Part shown: positions 1-8,413 of the stretch, in pieces | Layout: every line of letters begins with the position of its first letter | Position numbering within the stretch: the first letter of the stretch is position 1 | Source: Amphritea atlantica | Lineage (GTDB): Bacteria; Pseudomonadota; Gammaproteobacteria; Pseudomonadales; Balneatricaceae | Reading direction: 5' to 3' | DNA: 64,000 bases | NCBI RefSeq assembly: GCF_900111095.1 | Contig: NZ_FOGB01000009.1 | Span: 1 to 64,000 of the forward strand | The notes under the pieces: model-generated | Told to the model about the DNA's origin: nothing | Seen by the model: only the letters and a program-made list of their open reading frames with translations | Database searches by the model: none | Made by a program: the position numbers and the translations under genes

Positions 1-92
1 AAGCGCCCACACGAATTATCTGATCTATCTGTTAAAGAGCGTTGCTATCAACTCTCAACCGTTGCCAGTGAGTCGTCTCAAGCGAGGTGCGT
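1..92 (-). ncRNA. rRNA operon 5' leader (partial)
   Basis: On the reverse strand this stretch reads as the leader of a 16S rRNA transcript. It has the boxA antitermination element GCTCTTTAACA (40 down to 30), followed by a segment ending GTGTGGGCGCTT that resembles the enterobacterial leader (GTGTGGGCACT) feeding the 16S processing stem. The 16S gene itself is off the left edge. BoxA is the known NusB/NusE loading site for rRNA antitermination. A boxA also occurs in 16S-23S spacers, but two strong promoters directly upstream argue for the leader. Confidence 0.8.
30..40 (-). promoter_or_regulatory. boxA antitermination site
   Basis: Reverse-strand GCTCTTTAACA matches the conserved gammaproteobacterial rrn boxA. 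It lies about 50 nt downstream of the proximal rrn promoter, the expected order promoter, boxA, 16S. Confidence 0.8.
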
Positions 93-120
93 ATTCTACT
101 CAACACCCTGATGAAGTCAA
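93..120 (-). promoter_or_regulatory. rrn promoter P2 (proximal)
   Basis: On the reverse strand TTGACT (120-115) and TAGAAT (98-93) are separated by 16 bp. A GC-rich discriminator (ACGCACC) follows the -10, and an AT-rich stretch resembling an UP element lies upstream (about 121-155). A 16-bp spacer and GC-rich discriminator are hallmarks of stringently controlled, growth-rate-regulated rRNA promoters. Confidence 0.8.
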
Positions 121-290
121 CCATTTTGTTTGAGAATTTTAACTAAATTTTCAAACCGCCTGATCCACTTCCTGTTTTGTTTATCGCCACCTGAAAAACC
201 GTGTAAACACTGATTTATCAAGGCGTTAAACTCAACAGCCTCACCTGTTTCAGAGACCGTTTCCGGTGGCTGTCTCAAGCGAGGAAGCGC

Positions 291-318
291 ATTCTACATT
301 CTGGGGCAGAGGAGTCAA
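291..318 (-). promoter_or_regulatory. rrn promoter P1 (distal)
   Basis: This is a second reverse-strand promoter of the same design: TTGACT (318-313), 16-bp spacer, TAGAAT (296-291), then a GC-rich discriminator GCGCTTCC. The 13 or so bases after each start region (CTCGCTTGAGAC) are identical in the two copies, so the tandem promoters probably arose by duplication. AT-rich sequence at about 331-365 may act as an UP element. Confidence 0.8.
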
Positions 319-365
319 CAGGGGGAGCAGGAAAAAGTTAAGAAATGATTAAAAACATCATCTTT

Positions 366-673
366 TGAAGCAAGACGTGGCTAGAACGCGGCTGCGCCGC
401 TGCTAGACGCTTCGCTTGCTAGTAGCTAGGAGAGCGGATGCAGGAGCTGCTTCCAGCGGTGAATCAATTCGCCAACACTATCAGATACCCCATCGCCCCT
501 GGAAGGGGCTCCTACAAAACATAAAACCGCCTCGCGGCGGTTTTTATGTTTTGTCTTTGCTTTTTCCAGCAGGAAACGCAGTTTCCGTCCTCGCCACTAG
601 CAAGCGACGAAGTCGCGTCTAACAGCTAATCAAGCGAAGCGTCTAGCTAGCCGCGAAGCGGCGGTCTGATGAT
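366..673. repeat. Palindromic non-coding repeat element
   Basis: About 300 bp between the TAXI gene and the rrn promoters with dense inverted repeats and no convincing gene. A 17-bp sequence at 402-418 (GCTAGACGCTTCGCTTG) is repeated exactly in inverted orientation at 631-647. A second, imperfect pair links about 411-427 with 594-612. GC-rich stems around 387-402 and 650-664 extend the symmetry. Its centre carries a terminator-like hairpin. The 68-codon ORF inside it follows the repeat and has no protein-like features. It resembles a dispersed intergenic element rather than a known IS. Confidence 0.6.
514..554. terminator. Bidirectional hairpin terminator
   Basis: ACAAAACATAAAACCGCC at 514-531 pairs with GGCGGTTTTTATGTTTTGT at 536-554 around a 4-nt loop. 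U-rich tracts follow the GC core on either strand. It is suitably placed to end the reverse-strand TAXI gene before the rrn promoters. Confidence 0.65.
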
Positions 674-1663
674 CTATTTGATCATGCCTGTTTCTTGCAA
701 ATATTTTATCGTGCCTTGATGAAAAGGTATGTCGCCTGTCGTCTGAAGCATCTTCTCTTTTTTCAAGTTCGCAAAAGCGGGATGGAGTTTACGGAAAATA
801 TCAAAATTTTCGAACACCTCTTTCACCACCTGATGCACCACCTCTTCTGAGGTATCGACTGACGAGACCAGGATACTCTCAACGCCAAAACTCTTCGTTT
901 CCTGATCATTACCACGGTAGAGTCCGCCAGGTATTGTCGCATGCTGATAATAACTGTTATCAGCAACCAGCTTATCAACAGCGGGCCCCGTTACATCAAC
1001 CAACACACTATCACAGGAGGTTGTCGCTTCTTTAATCGCGCCACTGGGATGACCAATCATATAGATCATGACATCAATATCGCCTGCGCAGAGTGCACTG
1101 GCCTGCTCTGATGCATTCAGTTCAGCGGCGAGGGCAAAATCCGCTTTTGTCCAGCCCAGGGCTTTCATCAGCGCTTCCAGCGTACCGCGCTGCCCGGTAC
1201 CAGGCACCCCCATGTTAACTTTTTTGCCCTTTATATCAGCAATCGTTTTGATACCACTGTCGGCACGGGCGACCACGGTAAAGGGTTCAGAGTGGAGAGA
1301 AAATACAACTCTCAGGTCCTTATCTGGTCCAGCTTTAGCAAATTTATCACTGCCAGTATAAGCCTGATAGAGTGAGTCTGACTGGGCTATACCAAAGTTA
1401 ATATCGCGGTTGGCTAACAGCTCCAGGTTGGCACCGGAACCCGCTGTGCTTTCCGTTGAACAGCGAATACCATGCTCTGAACGGCTTTTGTTCACCAGAC
1501 GGCAAATAGCCCCGCCTGTCGGGTAATACACCCCGGTAACACCACCTGTACCAATGGTAATGACCTCTTTCACCGGAACAGGATCGCCTGCGAACGCTCC
1601 TACAGATGCCACGCACGCCCCCAGAGCGATAATCAGGGAGGTTATTGTGTTGCGAAAAGCCAT
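674..1663 (-). CDS. TAXI family TRAP transporter solute receptor
   Basis: This is a periplasmic solute-binding protein of the TRAP-associated extracytoplasmic immunogenic (TAXI) family; in this family the receptor delivers organic acids such as dicarboxylates or glutamate to a DctQM-type permease. The 329-aa product has a Sec signal peptide (residues 1-25, cleavage near AFA-GD). The family's N-terminal signature GTGGVTGVYYPTGG is at 38-51, and the core motif STAGSGANLELL follows. Length is normal for TAXI proteins. No TRAP membrane subunits flank it, so it is either an orphan receptor or works with a distant permease. Substrate cannot be read from sequence. The family call is firm. Confidence 0.9.
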   Translation of the reverse strand: MAFRNTITSLIIALGACVASVGAFAGDPVPVKEVITIGTGGVTGVYYPTGGAICRLVNKSRSEHGIRCSTESTAGSGANLELLANRDINFGIAQSDSLYQAYTGSDKFAKAGPDKDLRVVFSLHSEPFTVVARADSGIKTIADIKGKKVNMGVPGTGQRGTLEALMKALGWTKADFALAAELNASEQASALCAGDIDVMIYMIGHPSGAIKEATTSCDSVLVDVTGPAVDKLVADNSYYQHATIPGGLYRGNDQETKSFGVESILVSSVDTSEEVVHQVVKEVFENFDIFRKLHPAFANLKKEKMLQTTGDIPFHQGTIKYLQETGMIK

Positions 1664-1707
1664 ATTCCACTCCTTTGAACTTAGATAAGAAACCGCACAA
1701 GCTGCCG

Positions 1708-1713
1708 ATTATA
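1708..1713 (-). promoter_or_regulatory. Possible -10 box of the TAXI receptor gene
   Basis: Reverse-strand TATAAT lies about 45 bp upstream of the start codon. No good -35 hexamer is visible 16-18 bp further up, so this is only a candidate. Confidence 0.3.
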
Positions 1714-1777
1714 ACAATATTTGCACGACATCATATTACAGCGCGTACAGAGACTACAACCATGCTGGAACAACAAC

Positions 1778-3526
1778 TTATATAAGCGTTTTCCTGTCAA
1801 AGCGGCACAACTTTCTGTATGGAAACAGATCAATGATCGCCCCCCCTCTTACCTGAGTCTGCATATTCACCCACCATTGAGGATCTAACAAATCTCCATG
1901 AAGTTGGTCAAACAACCTCCGCACCCGGTGATCACACGCCGTTAATAAGGAAAACTCCTCGGGGAAAACATCATTTGCCGCAACCGAATACCAGGGTTCG
2001 GCTGCCAGCTCCTGTTCCGGATAAAGCGGTTCGGGAATGGCGCGAAAATTACACTCGGTCAGATAACTGATCTCATCATAATCATAAAATACCACTCGCC
2101 CATGACGGGTAACGCCGAAGTTTTTAAACAACATATCACCGGCAAAAATATTCGCCGCGGCCAGCTCTTTAACACACTTACCAAACTCATTAATTGCCAG
2201 AAACACGGCTTGTTCATTATCCTGTCGCAACATCTCATCAAGATAAATATTCAGCGGGATCATCCTGCGTTCGGTCCACAGATGTTTGATCACCACTTCA
2301 TCAGCATCGATATCAACCGATGCCGCGGCAACCTGTTTCAACTCTGCTAACAGGGTATCTGAAAACCGCTTTCTGGGGAGTGTCAGATTCACAAACTCCT
2401 GTGTATCCGCCATTCTACCGGCCCTGTCATGCCTTTTTACCAATTGATACTTAGCGATGACCCCCTCTCGGGTAATCTGTTTTGCCGATGCAAAGCGATC
2501 TTTGATTATTTTGAACACCACAGGATACGATGGCAGGGTAAATACCGTCATCACCATCCCTTTAGTACCCGGCGCAACTTCAAACTGATCAGAGGTCTGC
2601 TCCATATGAGTCATAAAATCACGATAAAACTCAGCTTTACCCTGCTTATAAAAACCAATTGAGTTATAAAGCTCTGCAATAGACTTCATCGGTATCAGTG
2701 AATGCAAAAAGCAGATAAATTCTGCCGGCACATCGACATCCACAAGAAAGTATGTGCGGGTAAAGCTGAATACAATTGATACATCATTCTCATCTGTCAG
2801 AGCTGTATCAATATAGACCGCGCCATGCTCATTATTCAGAATGGGCAAAATAAATGGCAGCGAATGATGGTTAAACTGAACCCGGCCGACAATGTAAGCA
2901 CCTTTGTTGCGGTAAAAAATGGCCTGAATCACTTCTATTACGGTGTTTTCATCCGCAACGATATCAGCAGCAACGTGAGCCCGGATATAACGCAGAAGGT
3001 TTCGTATATCCCTGCGTTTATTTTCCCAGGGGATGGCAAACTGATAATCATCCATTAACTGGTTAATGACGTTTATAAGGCCTTTTTTCAGAGTATATCG
3101 ACGATAGATCTGACCAGTATTGAGGGTTCTGTGCTGCGAGGGTCTCTGAGCTGTTGAGCTGATAAACATCAGCTGATCCGTTATTTGCCGGTGACCAAAC
3201 AGCGCACAATAGACCGAGTTATAAAATGTTTCACTCAGATCAGCATCATCGCGGGCGACTATCAGACTCAGATAACTGGCTTTAACGGCAACCCAAAGCG
3301 CACTCTCAGCGCTATCCCTGATGGCGGCTCTGATCTGCCTGCTGACCCGCTCAACCATAGCACCATAGAGGTCGATTCGTTCCACAGACAGACATTGGAT
3401 GGCAGGCCAGTCCGCAGCTTCGAAACAGGGCCTGGCCTGAAGGGTGATCGCTTTGAACTGTTTGCGATAGTCAGTAAAGCCATCCAGTATCAACAGGGCT
3501 ATCAACTCGGCGTCACGTTGTTTCAT
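1778..3526 (-). CDS. aceK: Isocitrate dehydrogenase kinase/phosphatase
   Basis: Bifunctional cytoplasmic enzyme that phosphorylates isocitrate dehydrogenase to inactivate it and also dephosphorylates it, switching carbon between the TCA cycle and the glyoxylate shunt. The 582-aa length matches E. coli AceK (578). The characteristic ATP-binding segment APGTKGMVM is at 318-326, the catalytic-loop region NIFAGDMLFKNFG at 459-471, and the metal-binding DYDEIS at 482-487. In enterics aceK follows aceBA. Here it stands alone, with the TAXI gene downstream and pfkA divergent upstream, so it is probably controlled separately from the shunt enzymes. Confidence 0.96.
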   Translation of the reverse strand: MKQRDAELIALLILDGFTDYRKQFKAITLQARPCFEAADWPAIQCLSVERIDLYGAMVERVSRQIRAAIRDSAESALWVAVKASYLSLIVARDDADLSETFYNSVYCALFGHRQITDQLMFISSTAQRPSQHRTLNTGQIYRRYTLKKGLINVINQLMDDYQFAIPWENKRRDIRNLLRYIRAHVAADIVADENTVIEVIQAIFYRNKGAYIVGRVQFNHHSLPFILPILNNEHGAVYIDTALTDENDVSIVFSFTRTYFLVDVDVPAEFICFLHSLIPMKSIAELYNSIGFYKQGKAEFYRDFMTHMEQTSDQFEVAPGTKGMVMTVFTLPSYPVVFKIIKDRFASAKQITREGVIAKYQLVKRHDRAGRMADTQEFVNLTLPRKRFSDTLLAELKQVAAASVDIDADEVVIKHLWTERRMIPLNIYLDEMLRQDNEQAVFLAINEFGKCVKELAAANIFAGDMLFKNFGVTRHGRVVFYDYDEISYLTECNFRAIPEPLYPEQELAAEPWYSVAANDVFPEEFSLLTACDHRVRRLFDQLHGDLLDPQWWVNMQTQVRGGAIIDLFPYRKLCRFDRKTLI

Positions 3527-3674
3527 ATTTCTCTGCTTGCGCTGTCATCTCTATATTATTTAGCAGCGATTGCCGCGGGTTACCATTCTCCAGGTGAAAA
3601 GGTTTGGAAAAACAGTTGTCTAATTCCGTTATCTGCTTAATATTGAAAGGTATTATTATTTTCGGAATCACGCC

Positions 3675-4679
3675 ATGTATCGTCTTCCCGACCTGAAGAA
3701 AAACACCCGTATCAACGCGATTGCCGTCATGACCAGCGGGGGCGATTCACCCGGCATGAATCCGGCCATTCGTAGTGTTACCCGGGCAGCACTGAACCAG
3801 GGTATCAGGGTATTTGGTATAAACCGGGGTTACAGCGGCCTGATAATCGGCGATTTCACTGAACTTAAGAGTGGTGATGTTTCCAACATTGTTCAGCGCG
3901 GCGGTACCATTCTTAAAAGTGATCGATGTGAAGCGTTTAAAGATCCGGCGGTTCGCCACCAGGCAGGGGAGATTCTCAAAGAACACCATATCGGCGGTCT
4001 GATCGTCATCGGTGGAGATGGCTCATTAACCGGAGCCCACCTGCTGACCCATGAAACCGGTATCCCGGTGATCGGATTACCCGGCACCATTGATAATGAT
4101 ATCTACGGCACCGAGGATACCATCGGCTTTGATACCGCCCTGAATACGGCACTGGAAGCGATTGATAAAATTCGTGATACCGCCATTTCCCATGAACGGA
4201 TCTTTCTCGTTGAGGTGATGGGCCGCAATTCTGGCCATATAGCCTCTCAGGTTGGCGTGGCCTGCGGGGCAGAGATGATTATTGTGCCTGAGATCGATTT
4301 TAAGCTTGAGGCGCTATGTTTCTCTCTTGCCAGCCAACGGGCAGAAGGCCACGGCAGCAGCGGTATTATCGTAGTTGCAGAGGGGCCAAGACCCGGCCTG
4401 ACCTATCGGCTTGCCAATCAACTGGAAGCCCAGGGTGAAAAACCCGGGGTCTGTATTCTGGGGCATATACAACGGGGCGGCAGACCAACAGGTCACGACC
4501 GGGTGTTGGCGTCCTGCCTTGGAGCAGCGTCAGTCACTTACCTGCTGGCGGGATTCACTGACGTTATGATCGGCATGATCGACAGTAAAATCACAGCAAC
4601 CCCCTTACTGGATATTATGGAGAAGCGGAAACCGCTCAATCCACAACTGGTAGAGCTGGCTCAGCTACTGCATAAATAA
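3675..4679 (+). CDS. pfkA: ATP-dependent 6-phosphofructokinase
   Basis: Phosphorylates fructose 6-phosphate to fructose 1,6-bisphosphate in glycolysis. The 334-aa product carries the PFK-A motifs TSGGDSPGMN (20-29), IGGDGS (112-117) and GTIDNDIYGT (137-146, containing the catalytic Asp), then MGRNSGH and the GHIQRGG effector/substrate segment. GGDGS rather than GGDD points to ATP, not pyrophosphate, as phosphoryl donor. It is about 15 residues longer at the N terminus than E. coli PfkA; a shorter start is possible. It is divergent from aceK across a 148-bp gap. Most pseudomonads lack a Pfk, so its presence shows a complete Embden-Meyerhof step here. Confidence 0.93.
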   Translation: MYRLPDLKKNTRINAIAVMTSGGDSPGMNPAIRSVTRAALNQGIRVFGINRGYSGLIIGDFTELKSGDVSNIVQRGGTILKSDRCEAFKDPAVRHQAGEILKEHHIGGLIVIGGDGSLTGAHLLTHETGIPVIGLPGTIDNDIYGTEDTIGFDTALNTALEAIDKIRDTAISHERIFLVEVMGRNSGHIASQVGVACGAEMIIVPEIDFKLEALCFSLASQRAEGHGSSGIIVVAEGPRPGLTYRLANQLEAQGEKPGVCILGHIQRGGRPTGHDRVLASCLGAASVTYLLAGFTDVMIGMIDSKITATPLLDIMEKRKPLNPQLVELAQLLHK

Positions 4680-4698
4680 GTGCGAGTCAAAACAACGG

Positions 4699-5433
4699 TC
4701 ACCGGGTTGCCTGACAAAAGTCATCAGGAATCCGGTCTGTAAACGCCTGAATCAGATCCGGCAACAACTCTTCAGCACTGATGCCGGATAAACTCTGGGC
4801 GTCACTGTTGAGCGCCTCAAGCGCGCCGCCCTGCTCCGGCTTATCCACAACAATTGAACTGAGCTGCTGCCAGTCACAGGGGCTCAGATGTAACCCGCTG
4901 ACCAGCGCCACGCCTTTACGTTTACGTATTTGCGCCAGCCCAACCAGTTTGCGACCATCTTCACTGACGACCTCACCATGGGACAGCGAGGCATAGCAAG
5001 CCCATTTCAGATCCTGTTCCTGACTAATGGTTTTGGACCGGTCGATCATCGCCTGATCAACCCCCTTACAGGGAACATTGCAGGCTCTCAGCGCAGCGAT
5101 CCAGATCTGCTCCAGCCAGGAAAAAATTTCAATAATGTTTTGCTTTGCCACGGGGTGATCCGGCGGAATAAACACTGTGACACTTAGCATCCAGGGACCA
5201 GCCAACACAGCCCCACCCCCTGAACGCCGACGAATCATGGCGAAACCTGCCGCTTCGGAACGGCGCATCTGATCCTCATCGGGCCGTTGAGAACAGCCCA
5301 TAATGACCGCCGCCCGGTCATACTGCCAAAACAGCACCTGCGGCTTTTCCACCCCAGCTTCAAGAATTTCACTGATGCATTGTTGCTCATCTGGCATTGA
5401 ACCGCTTACCAGAGACTGTAGACTGCTTACCAT
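4699..5433 (-). CDS. Lipoate-protein ligase A family protein
   Basis: Member of the biotin/lipoyl protein ligase (BPL_LplA_LipB) fold, which attaches or transfers lipoyl or octanoyl groups to lysines of 2-oxoacid dehydrogenase subunits and GcvH. In the 244-aa product the substrate-loop motif RRRSGGGAVL is at 68-77 and the conserved lysine segment GRKLVGLAQIRK at 160-171. It is shorter than E. coli LplA (338) and lacks that protein's C-terminal accessory domain, so it could be an LplA-type ligase needing a partner or an octanoyl/lipoyl transferase. It stands alone, converging on pfkA and divergent from zapE. Confidence 0.8.
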   Translation of the reverse strand: MVSSLQSLVSGSMPDEQQCISEILEAGVEKPQVLFWQYDRAAVIMGCSQRPDEDQMRRSEAAGFAMIRRRSGGGAVLAGPWMLSVTVFIPPDHPVAKQNIIEIFSWLEQIWIAALRACNVPCKGVDQAMIDRSKTISQEQDLKWACYASLSHGEVVSEDGRKLVGLAQIRKRKGVALVSGLHLSPCDWQQLSSIVVDKPEQGGALEALNSDAQSLSGISAEELLPDLIQAFTDRIPDDFCQATR

Positions 5434-5525
5434 TATTTCCCCCGAAGATCAGAGGCAGGAAGATTAACCTATCTATCCCCCTGGGAAAACCATTATCATG
5501 CGACGACCAGTAAGGAACGACGCCG

Positions 5526-6671
5526 ATGCAGACAGAGTTTATCGATATATATCAACAGGCACTTGCCAGTCATGGTTATCAGCATGACCCAGCTCAGCTG
5601 CGATTGGTTGAAGCGCTTAATCCTGTTTACACATCACTGGTATCAGGCCGCCACCGAGCCGGTGATTCAGCAGGCATCTATATCTGGGGCCCTGTCGGTC
5701 GTGGCAAAACCTTTCTGATGGATCTGATGTTTGCGCATCTGCCCGATAAGATCTGCCTGCGCCTGCACTTTCACCGTTTTATGGCACAGACCCACCAGCA
5801 ACTGACTGTGCTACAGGGTAAACCAGACCCTCTGGAACTGATCGCCCAAAAACTGGCCCGCCAATACCAACTCATCTGTTTTGATGAGTTTTTCCTTAAC
5901 GATATTGCCGATGCGATGATTCTGGGCAAGCTGTTCAGGTCGTTACTCAAGCGTGGCGTTCGCCTGATCACCACCTCCAATCGCCCACCAGAAAAACTCT
6001 GCAAAGATCCACTATTTGAGGACCGGGTCAGACCGATTATTGCGATGATCAACCAGCAGATGCAGGTGTTTAACCTGGCTGGAGAAACGGATCATCGTTT
6101 ACGCTCCCTGACTCCCTCCCCCTGTATATTTCATTCAAGTAATACCGATACTGACGCTGAGCAGCAACTGACAAAACTCTACACCTCCATCAGTCGCAAT
6201 CCGCCCCGCGCGGATGAGGTGATTGTGATGCAACGGCCCATACCCGCTAAGGCAGTGAGCCCGGAATGTGTCTGGTTTGACTTTGAACATATCTGCATGG
6301 GTGCCCGCAGCCAGATGGACTACATCGAACTGGCGAACCGCTTCAGCCATATCTTTGTCAGCCAGGTCCCCCTGCTGGGAAGCCGCAGCACAGAACAGAT
6401 AAAAGCCCGGGGTACAGAAGATGGCAGCGAAGCGGTAAAAGCGGGAGAACGGCAGGTATTACTGGGCAGTATGGATGATCCGGCACGACGCTTTATCAGC
6501 CTGGTCGATGAACTCTATGACCGGGGAGTGAACCTGTTTCTGAGTGTGGAGGTCCCCCTGGAAAAACTCTATATGGAGGGTAGTCTGGTATTTGAGTTTG
6601 CCAGAACATACAGCCGTCTGACCGAGATGCAGTCGTGGGAGTATCAACAACGCCAACCCACAGACCGATAA
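5526..6671 (+). CDS. zapE: Cell division ATPase ZapE (AFG1 family)
   Basis: AFG1/LACE1-type P-loop ATPase; E. coli ZapE associates with the Z ring and affects FtsZ bundling. The 381-aa product has Walker A GPVGRGKT at 55-62, Walker B LICFDEF at 116-122 and the sensor-like SNRPP at 151-155. Length is normal (E. coli 375). The start is supported by an AAGGA ribosome-binding site about 10 nt upstream. In many gammaproteobacteria zapE sits beside rplM-rpsI or a rhodanese gene; here it is flanked by unrelated genes. Confidence 0.93.
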   Translation: MQTEFIDIYQQALASHGYQHDPAQLRLVEALNPVYTSLVSGRHRAGDSAGIYIWGPVGRGKTFLMDLMFAHLPDKICLRLHFHRFMAQTHQQLTVLQGKPDPLELIAQKLARQYQLICFDEFFLNDIADAMILGKLFRSLLKRGVRLITTSNRPPEKLCKDPLFEDRVRPIIAMINQQMQVFNLAGETDHRLRSLTPSPCIFHSSNTDTDAEQQLTKLYTSISRNPPRADEVIVMQRPIPAKAVSPECVWFDFEHICMGARSQMDYIELANRFSHIFVSQVPLLGSRSTEQIKARGTEDGSEAVKAGERQVLLGSMDDPARRFISLVDELYDRGVNLFLSVEVPLEKLYMEGSLVFEFARTYSRLTEMQSWEYQQRQPTDR

Positions 6672-6708
6672 CTCCGTTACGCGATGAATGACTTCGTCTG
6701 CCAATCGC

Positions 6709-6945
6709 TTAATGAAGGTCGGCGTCTATGACTAGTTTGCCCAGTTCAAAACATTGACGAATCGCTTCATCTTCAGAGGCGGCAATGACCTGATTTTCCG
6801 GCACCGCTTCAAGCTCTCCGGCGTTATGAAAAATCGTATCTTTAAGATCCCTGTGATAAATTTTAGGTTCAAGCGTCCAGCGGTTGTGCCCCATATGTCT
6901 GACCAGAGCGGTAATACGGTAATCACCATAGTCAATCTGATTCAT
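6709..6945 (-). CDS. Small conserved-looking hypothetical protein
   Basis: A 78-aa acidic protein of unknown function, converging on zapE. I chose ATG at 6945, one codon inside a possible TTG start, because an excellent Shine-Dalgarno sequence GGAGGTG sits about 5 nt upstream of it. The protein is soluble with no signal peptide or membrane segment. The N-terminal half (IDYGDYRITALVRHMGHN) looks like beta strands, and the C-terminal half contains an acidic helix. I recognise no domain. Good ribosome binding site and normal codon use make it a likely real gene. Confidence 0.7.
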   Translation of the reverse strand: MNQIDYGDYRITALVRHMGHNRWTLEPKIYHRDLKDTIFHNAGELEAVPENQVIAASEDEAIRQCFELGKLVIDADLH

Positions 6946-7030
6946 CAAACACCTCCGACATCACATGATGCATGAGGGTAATTATAGCCGAGCAGTCTGA
7001 AGTAACAGACGTTCAACAGGAATAATTTTC

Positions 7031-7636
7031 ATGAAAACTGCGTTGCGTTTTTTCTTTCAGGGATTATTGATACTGCTGCCTTTTGTGCTGACTATCTACC
7101 TGGTGTTTCTCATTTTTACCGCATTGGATGAAACACTTTTTTCAGCGGTCGGTTCTTTGATCGGCTATTTTATTCCAGGATTACAACCCGGCCTGACCGA
7201 AACCCTGCTGGGTATCGTGCTGACAGTCATCATCATTATTCTCACCGGGATTGCAGGGTCGCTCTACCTCACCCGTTTTCTGATGAATATTATCGGTTCA
7301 CTGATGGACCGCATCCCAGTAGTAAAGCTGTTATATAACTCTCTGAAAGATCTGTTCCAGGCACTGTTAGGTGACCAGAAAAGTTTTGACAAGCCGGTGA
7401 TGGTCTTCCTGAACAGGGAGAAAACCATCAAAGTAATGGGTTTCCTGACCTGCGAAGATCTCAACAGTTTCGGACTCAGTGAGGATGTTGCCGTCTATCT
7501 GCCCGACTCTTACAACTTCTCCGGCAACCTGATTATCGTCCCCAGAGAGCAGGTTATCCCGCTCGACGTCAGTGCAGGAAAAGTCACCACCTTTATCGTC
7601 AGTGGCGGTGTGTCCACCACTGAAAAATCAACTTAA
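7031..7636 (+). CDS. DUF502 family inner-membrane protein
   Basis: A 201-aa membrane protein of the DUF502 family, function unknown. There are two hydrophobic helices near residues 9-31 and 55-80, then a soluble C-terminal beta-rich domain. Typical family features are visible: the LPFVLTIYLV start, the SLMDRIPVVKLLYNSLKD segment after the second helix and the PDSYNFSGNLIIVPREQVIPLDVS region near the C terminus. The stop overlaps the 3' end of the converging gloC gene by 4 bp. Confidence 0.85.
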   Translation: MKTALRFFFQGLLILLPFVLTIYLVFLIFTALDETLFSAVGSLIGYFIPGLQPGLTETLLGIVLTVIIIILTGIAGSLYLTRFLMNIIGSLMDRIPVVKLLYNSLKDLFQALLGDQKSFDKPVMVFLNREKTIKVMGFLTCEDLNSFGLSEDVAVYLPDSYNFSGNLIIVPREQVIPLDVSAGKVTTFIVSGGVSTTEKST

Positions 7637-8274
7637 CCCCTGGAATCACTGACAAAAGGGTTGGTCTTGCGTTCATGGCCAAAGGTCGACATCGGTCCAT
7701 GTCCGGGGATAAACGCGACACTATCCCCCAGCGGAAACAGCTTTTCGCGAATAGAGCTGATCAGTGTGGCATGATCACCTTTTGGAAAGTCAGTACGGCC
7801 GATTGAGCCCTGAAACAGGACATCACCCACCTGCGCAAGCTGACTCTCCGGACTGTAAAACACGACATGACCCGGGGTGTGCCCTGGACAGTGAAGCACC
7901 TCTAGCGTTTCATTGCCCACGGTGACCCTGTCACCCTCTTCCAACCAGCGGTCCGGGGTGAAGATCTCCACCTGAGGAAAGCCAAACATCTGGCTCTGTT
8001 GAGGCAAACCATCAATCCAGAACTGATCCCCGATGTGTGGCCCCTCAATAGGTACACCGGTCTGCTTTACCAGCTCCGCGGTACCACCTGCATGATCAAT
8101 ATGCGCATGAGTCAGCAGGATTTTTTCCAGCTCCAGCCCCAGTTCAGCGATTCTGGCCAGCACCACCGCGATATCACCGCCGGGGTCCACCACGGCCGCC
8201 TTTTTACTCTCTTCACACCACAACAGTGTGCAGTTTTGCTGAAAAGGGGTAACGGGAATAATACTGTATTTCAT
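7633..8274 (-). CDS. gloC: Metallo-beta-lactamase fold hydrolase GloC/YcbL
   Basis: Type II glyoxalase-like hydrolase; E. coli GloC (YcbL) cleaves S-lactoylglutathione. The 213-aa protein has the metal-binding THAHIDH at 55-61, then HCPGHTPGH, a GDVLF Asp and the GHGP His, in the order expected for the MBL fold. Overall it strongly resembles YcbL: a PVTPFQQNC start, PGGD after strand two and FPKGDH in the middle. It is shorter than GloB, lacking the C-terminal substrate domain. It is monocistronic. Confidence 0.88.
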   Translation of the reverse strand: MKYSIIPVTPFQQNCTLLWCEESKKAAVVDPGGDIAVVLARIAELGLELEKILLTHAHIDHAGGTAELVKQTGVPIEGPHIGDQFWIDGLPQQSQMFGFPQVEIFTPDRWLEEGDRVTVGNETLEVLHCPGHTPGHVVFYSPESQLAQVGDVLFQGSIGRTDFPKGDHATLISSIREKLFPLGDSVAFIPGHGPMSTFGHERKTNPFVSDSRG

Positions 8275-8413
8275 AATGGTGCCGCAGTCATTGAAAAGAG
8301 ATCCCGCAGTATACCTATTTCTGAACTATCCTTCGATATGCCATAGCGGGTTAAATAATCCGTAAGCACCAGACTTCAGGACAGGCAGTTAACACTGTCA
8401 GGAGGTTATATAG

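Noticed and set aside
416-622. 68-codon plus-strand ORF
   Set aside because: Lies wholly within the palindromic repeat element, has no plausible ribosome-binding site and low-complexity, repeat-derived composition.
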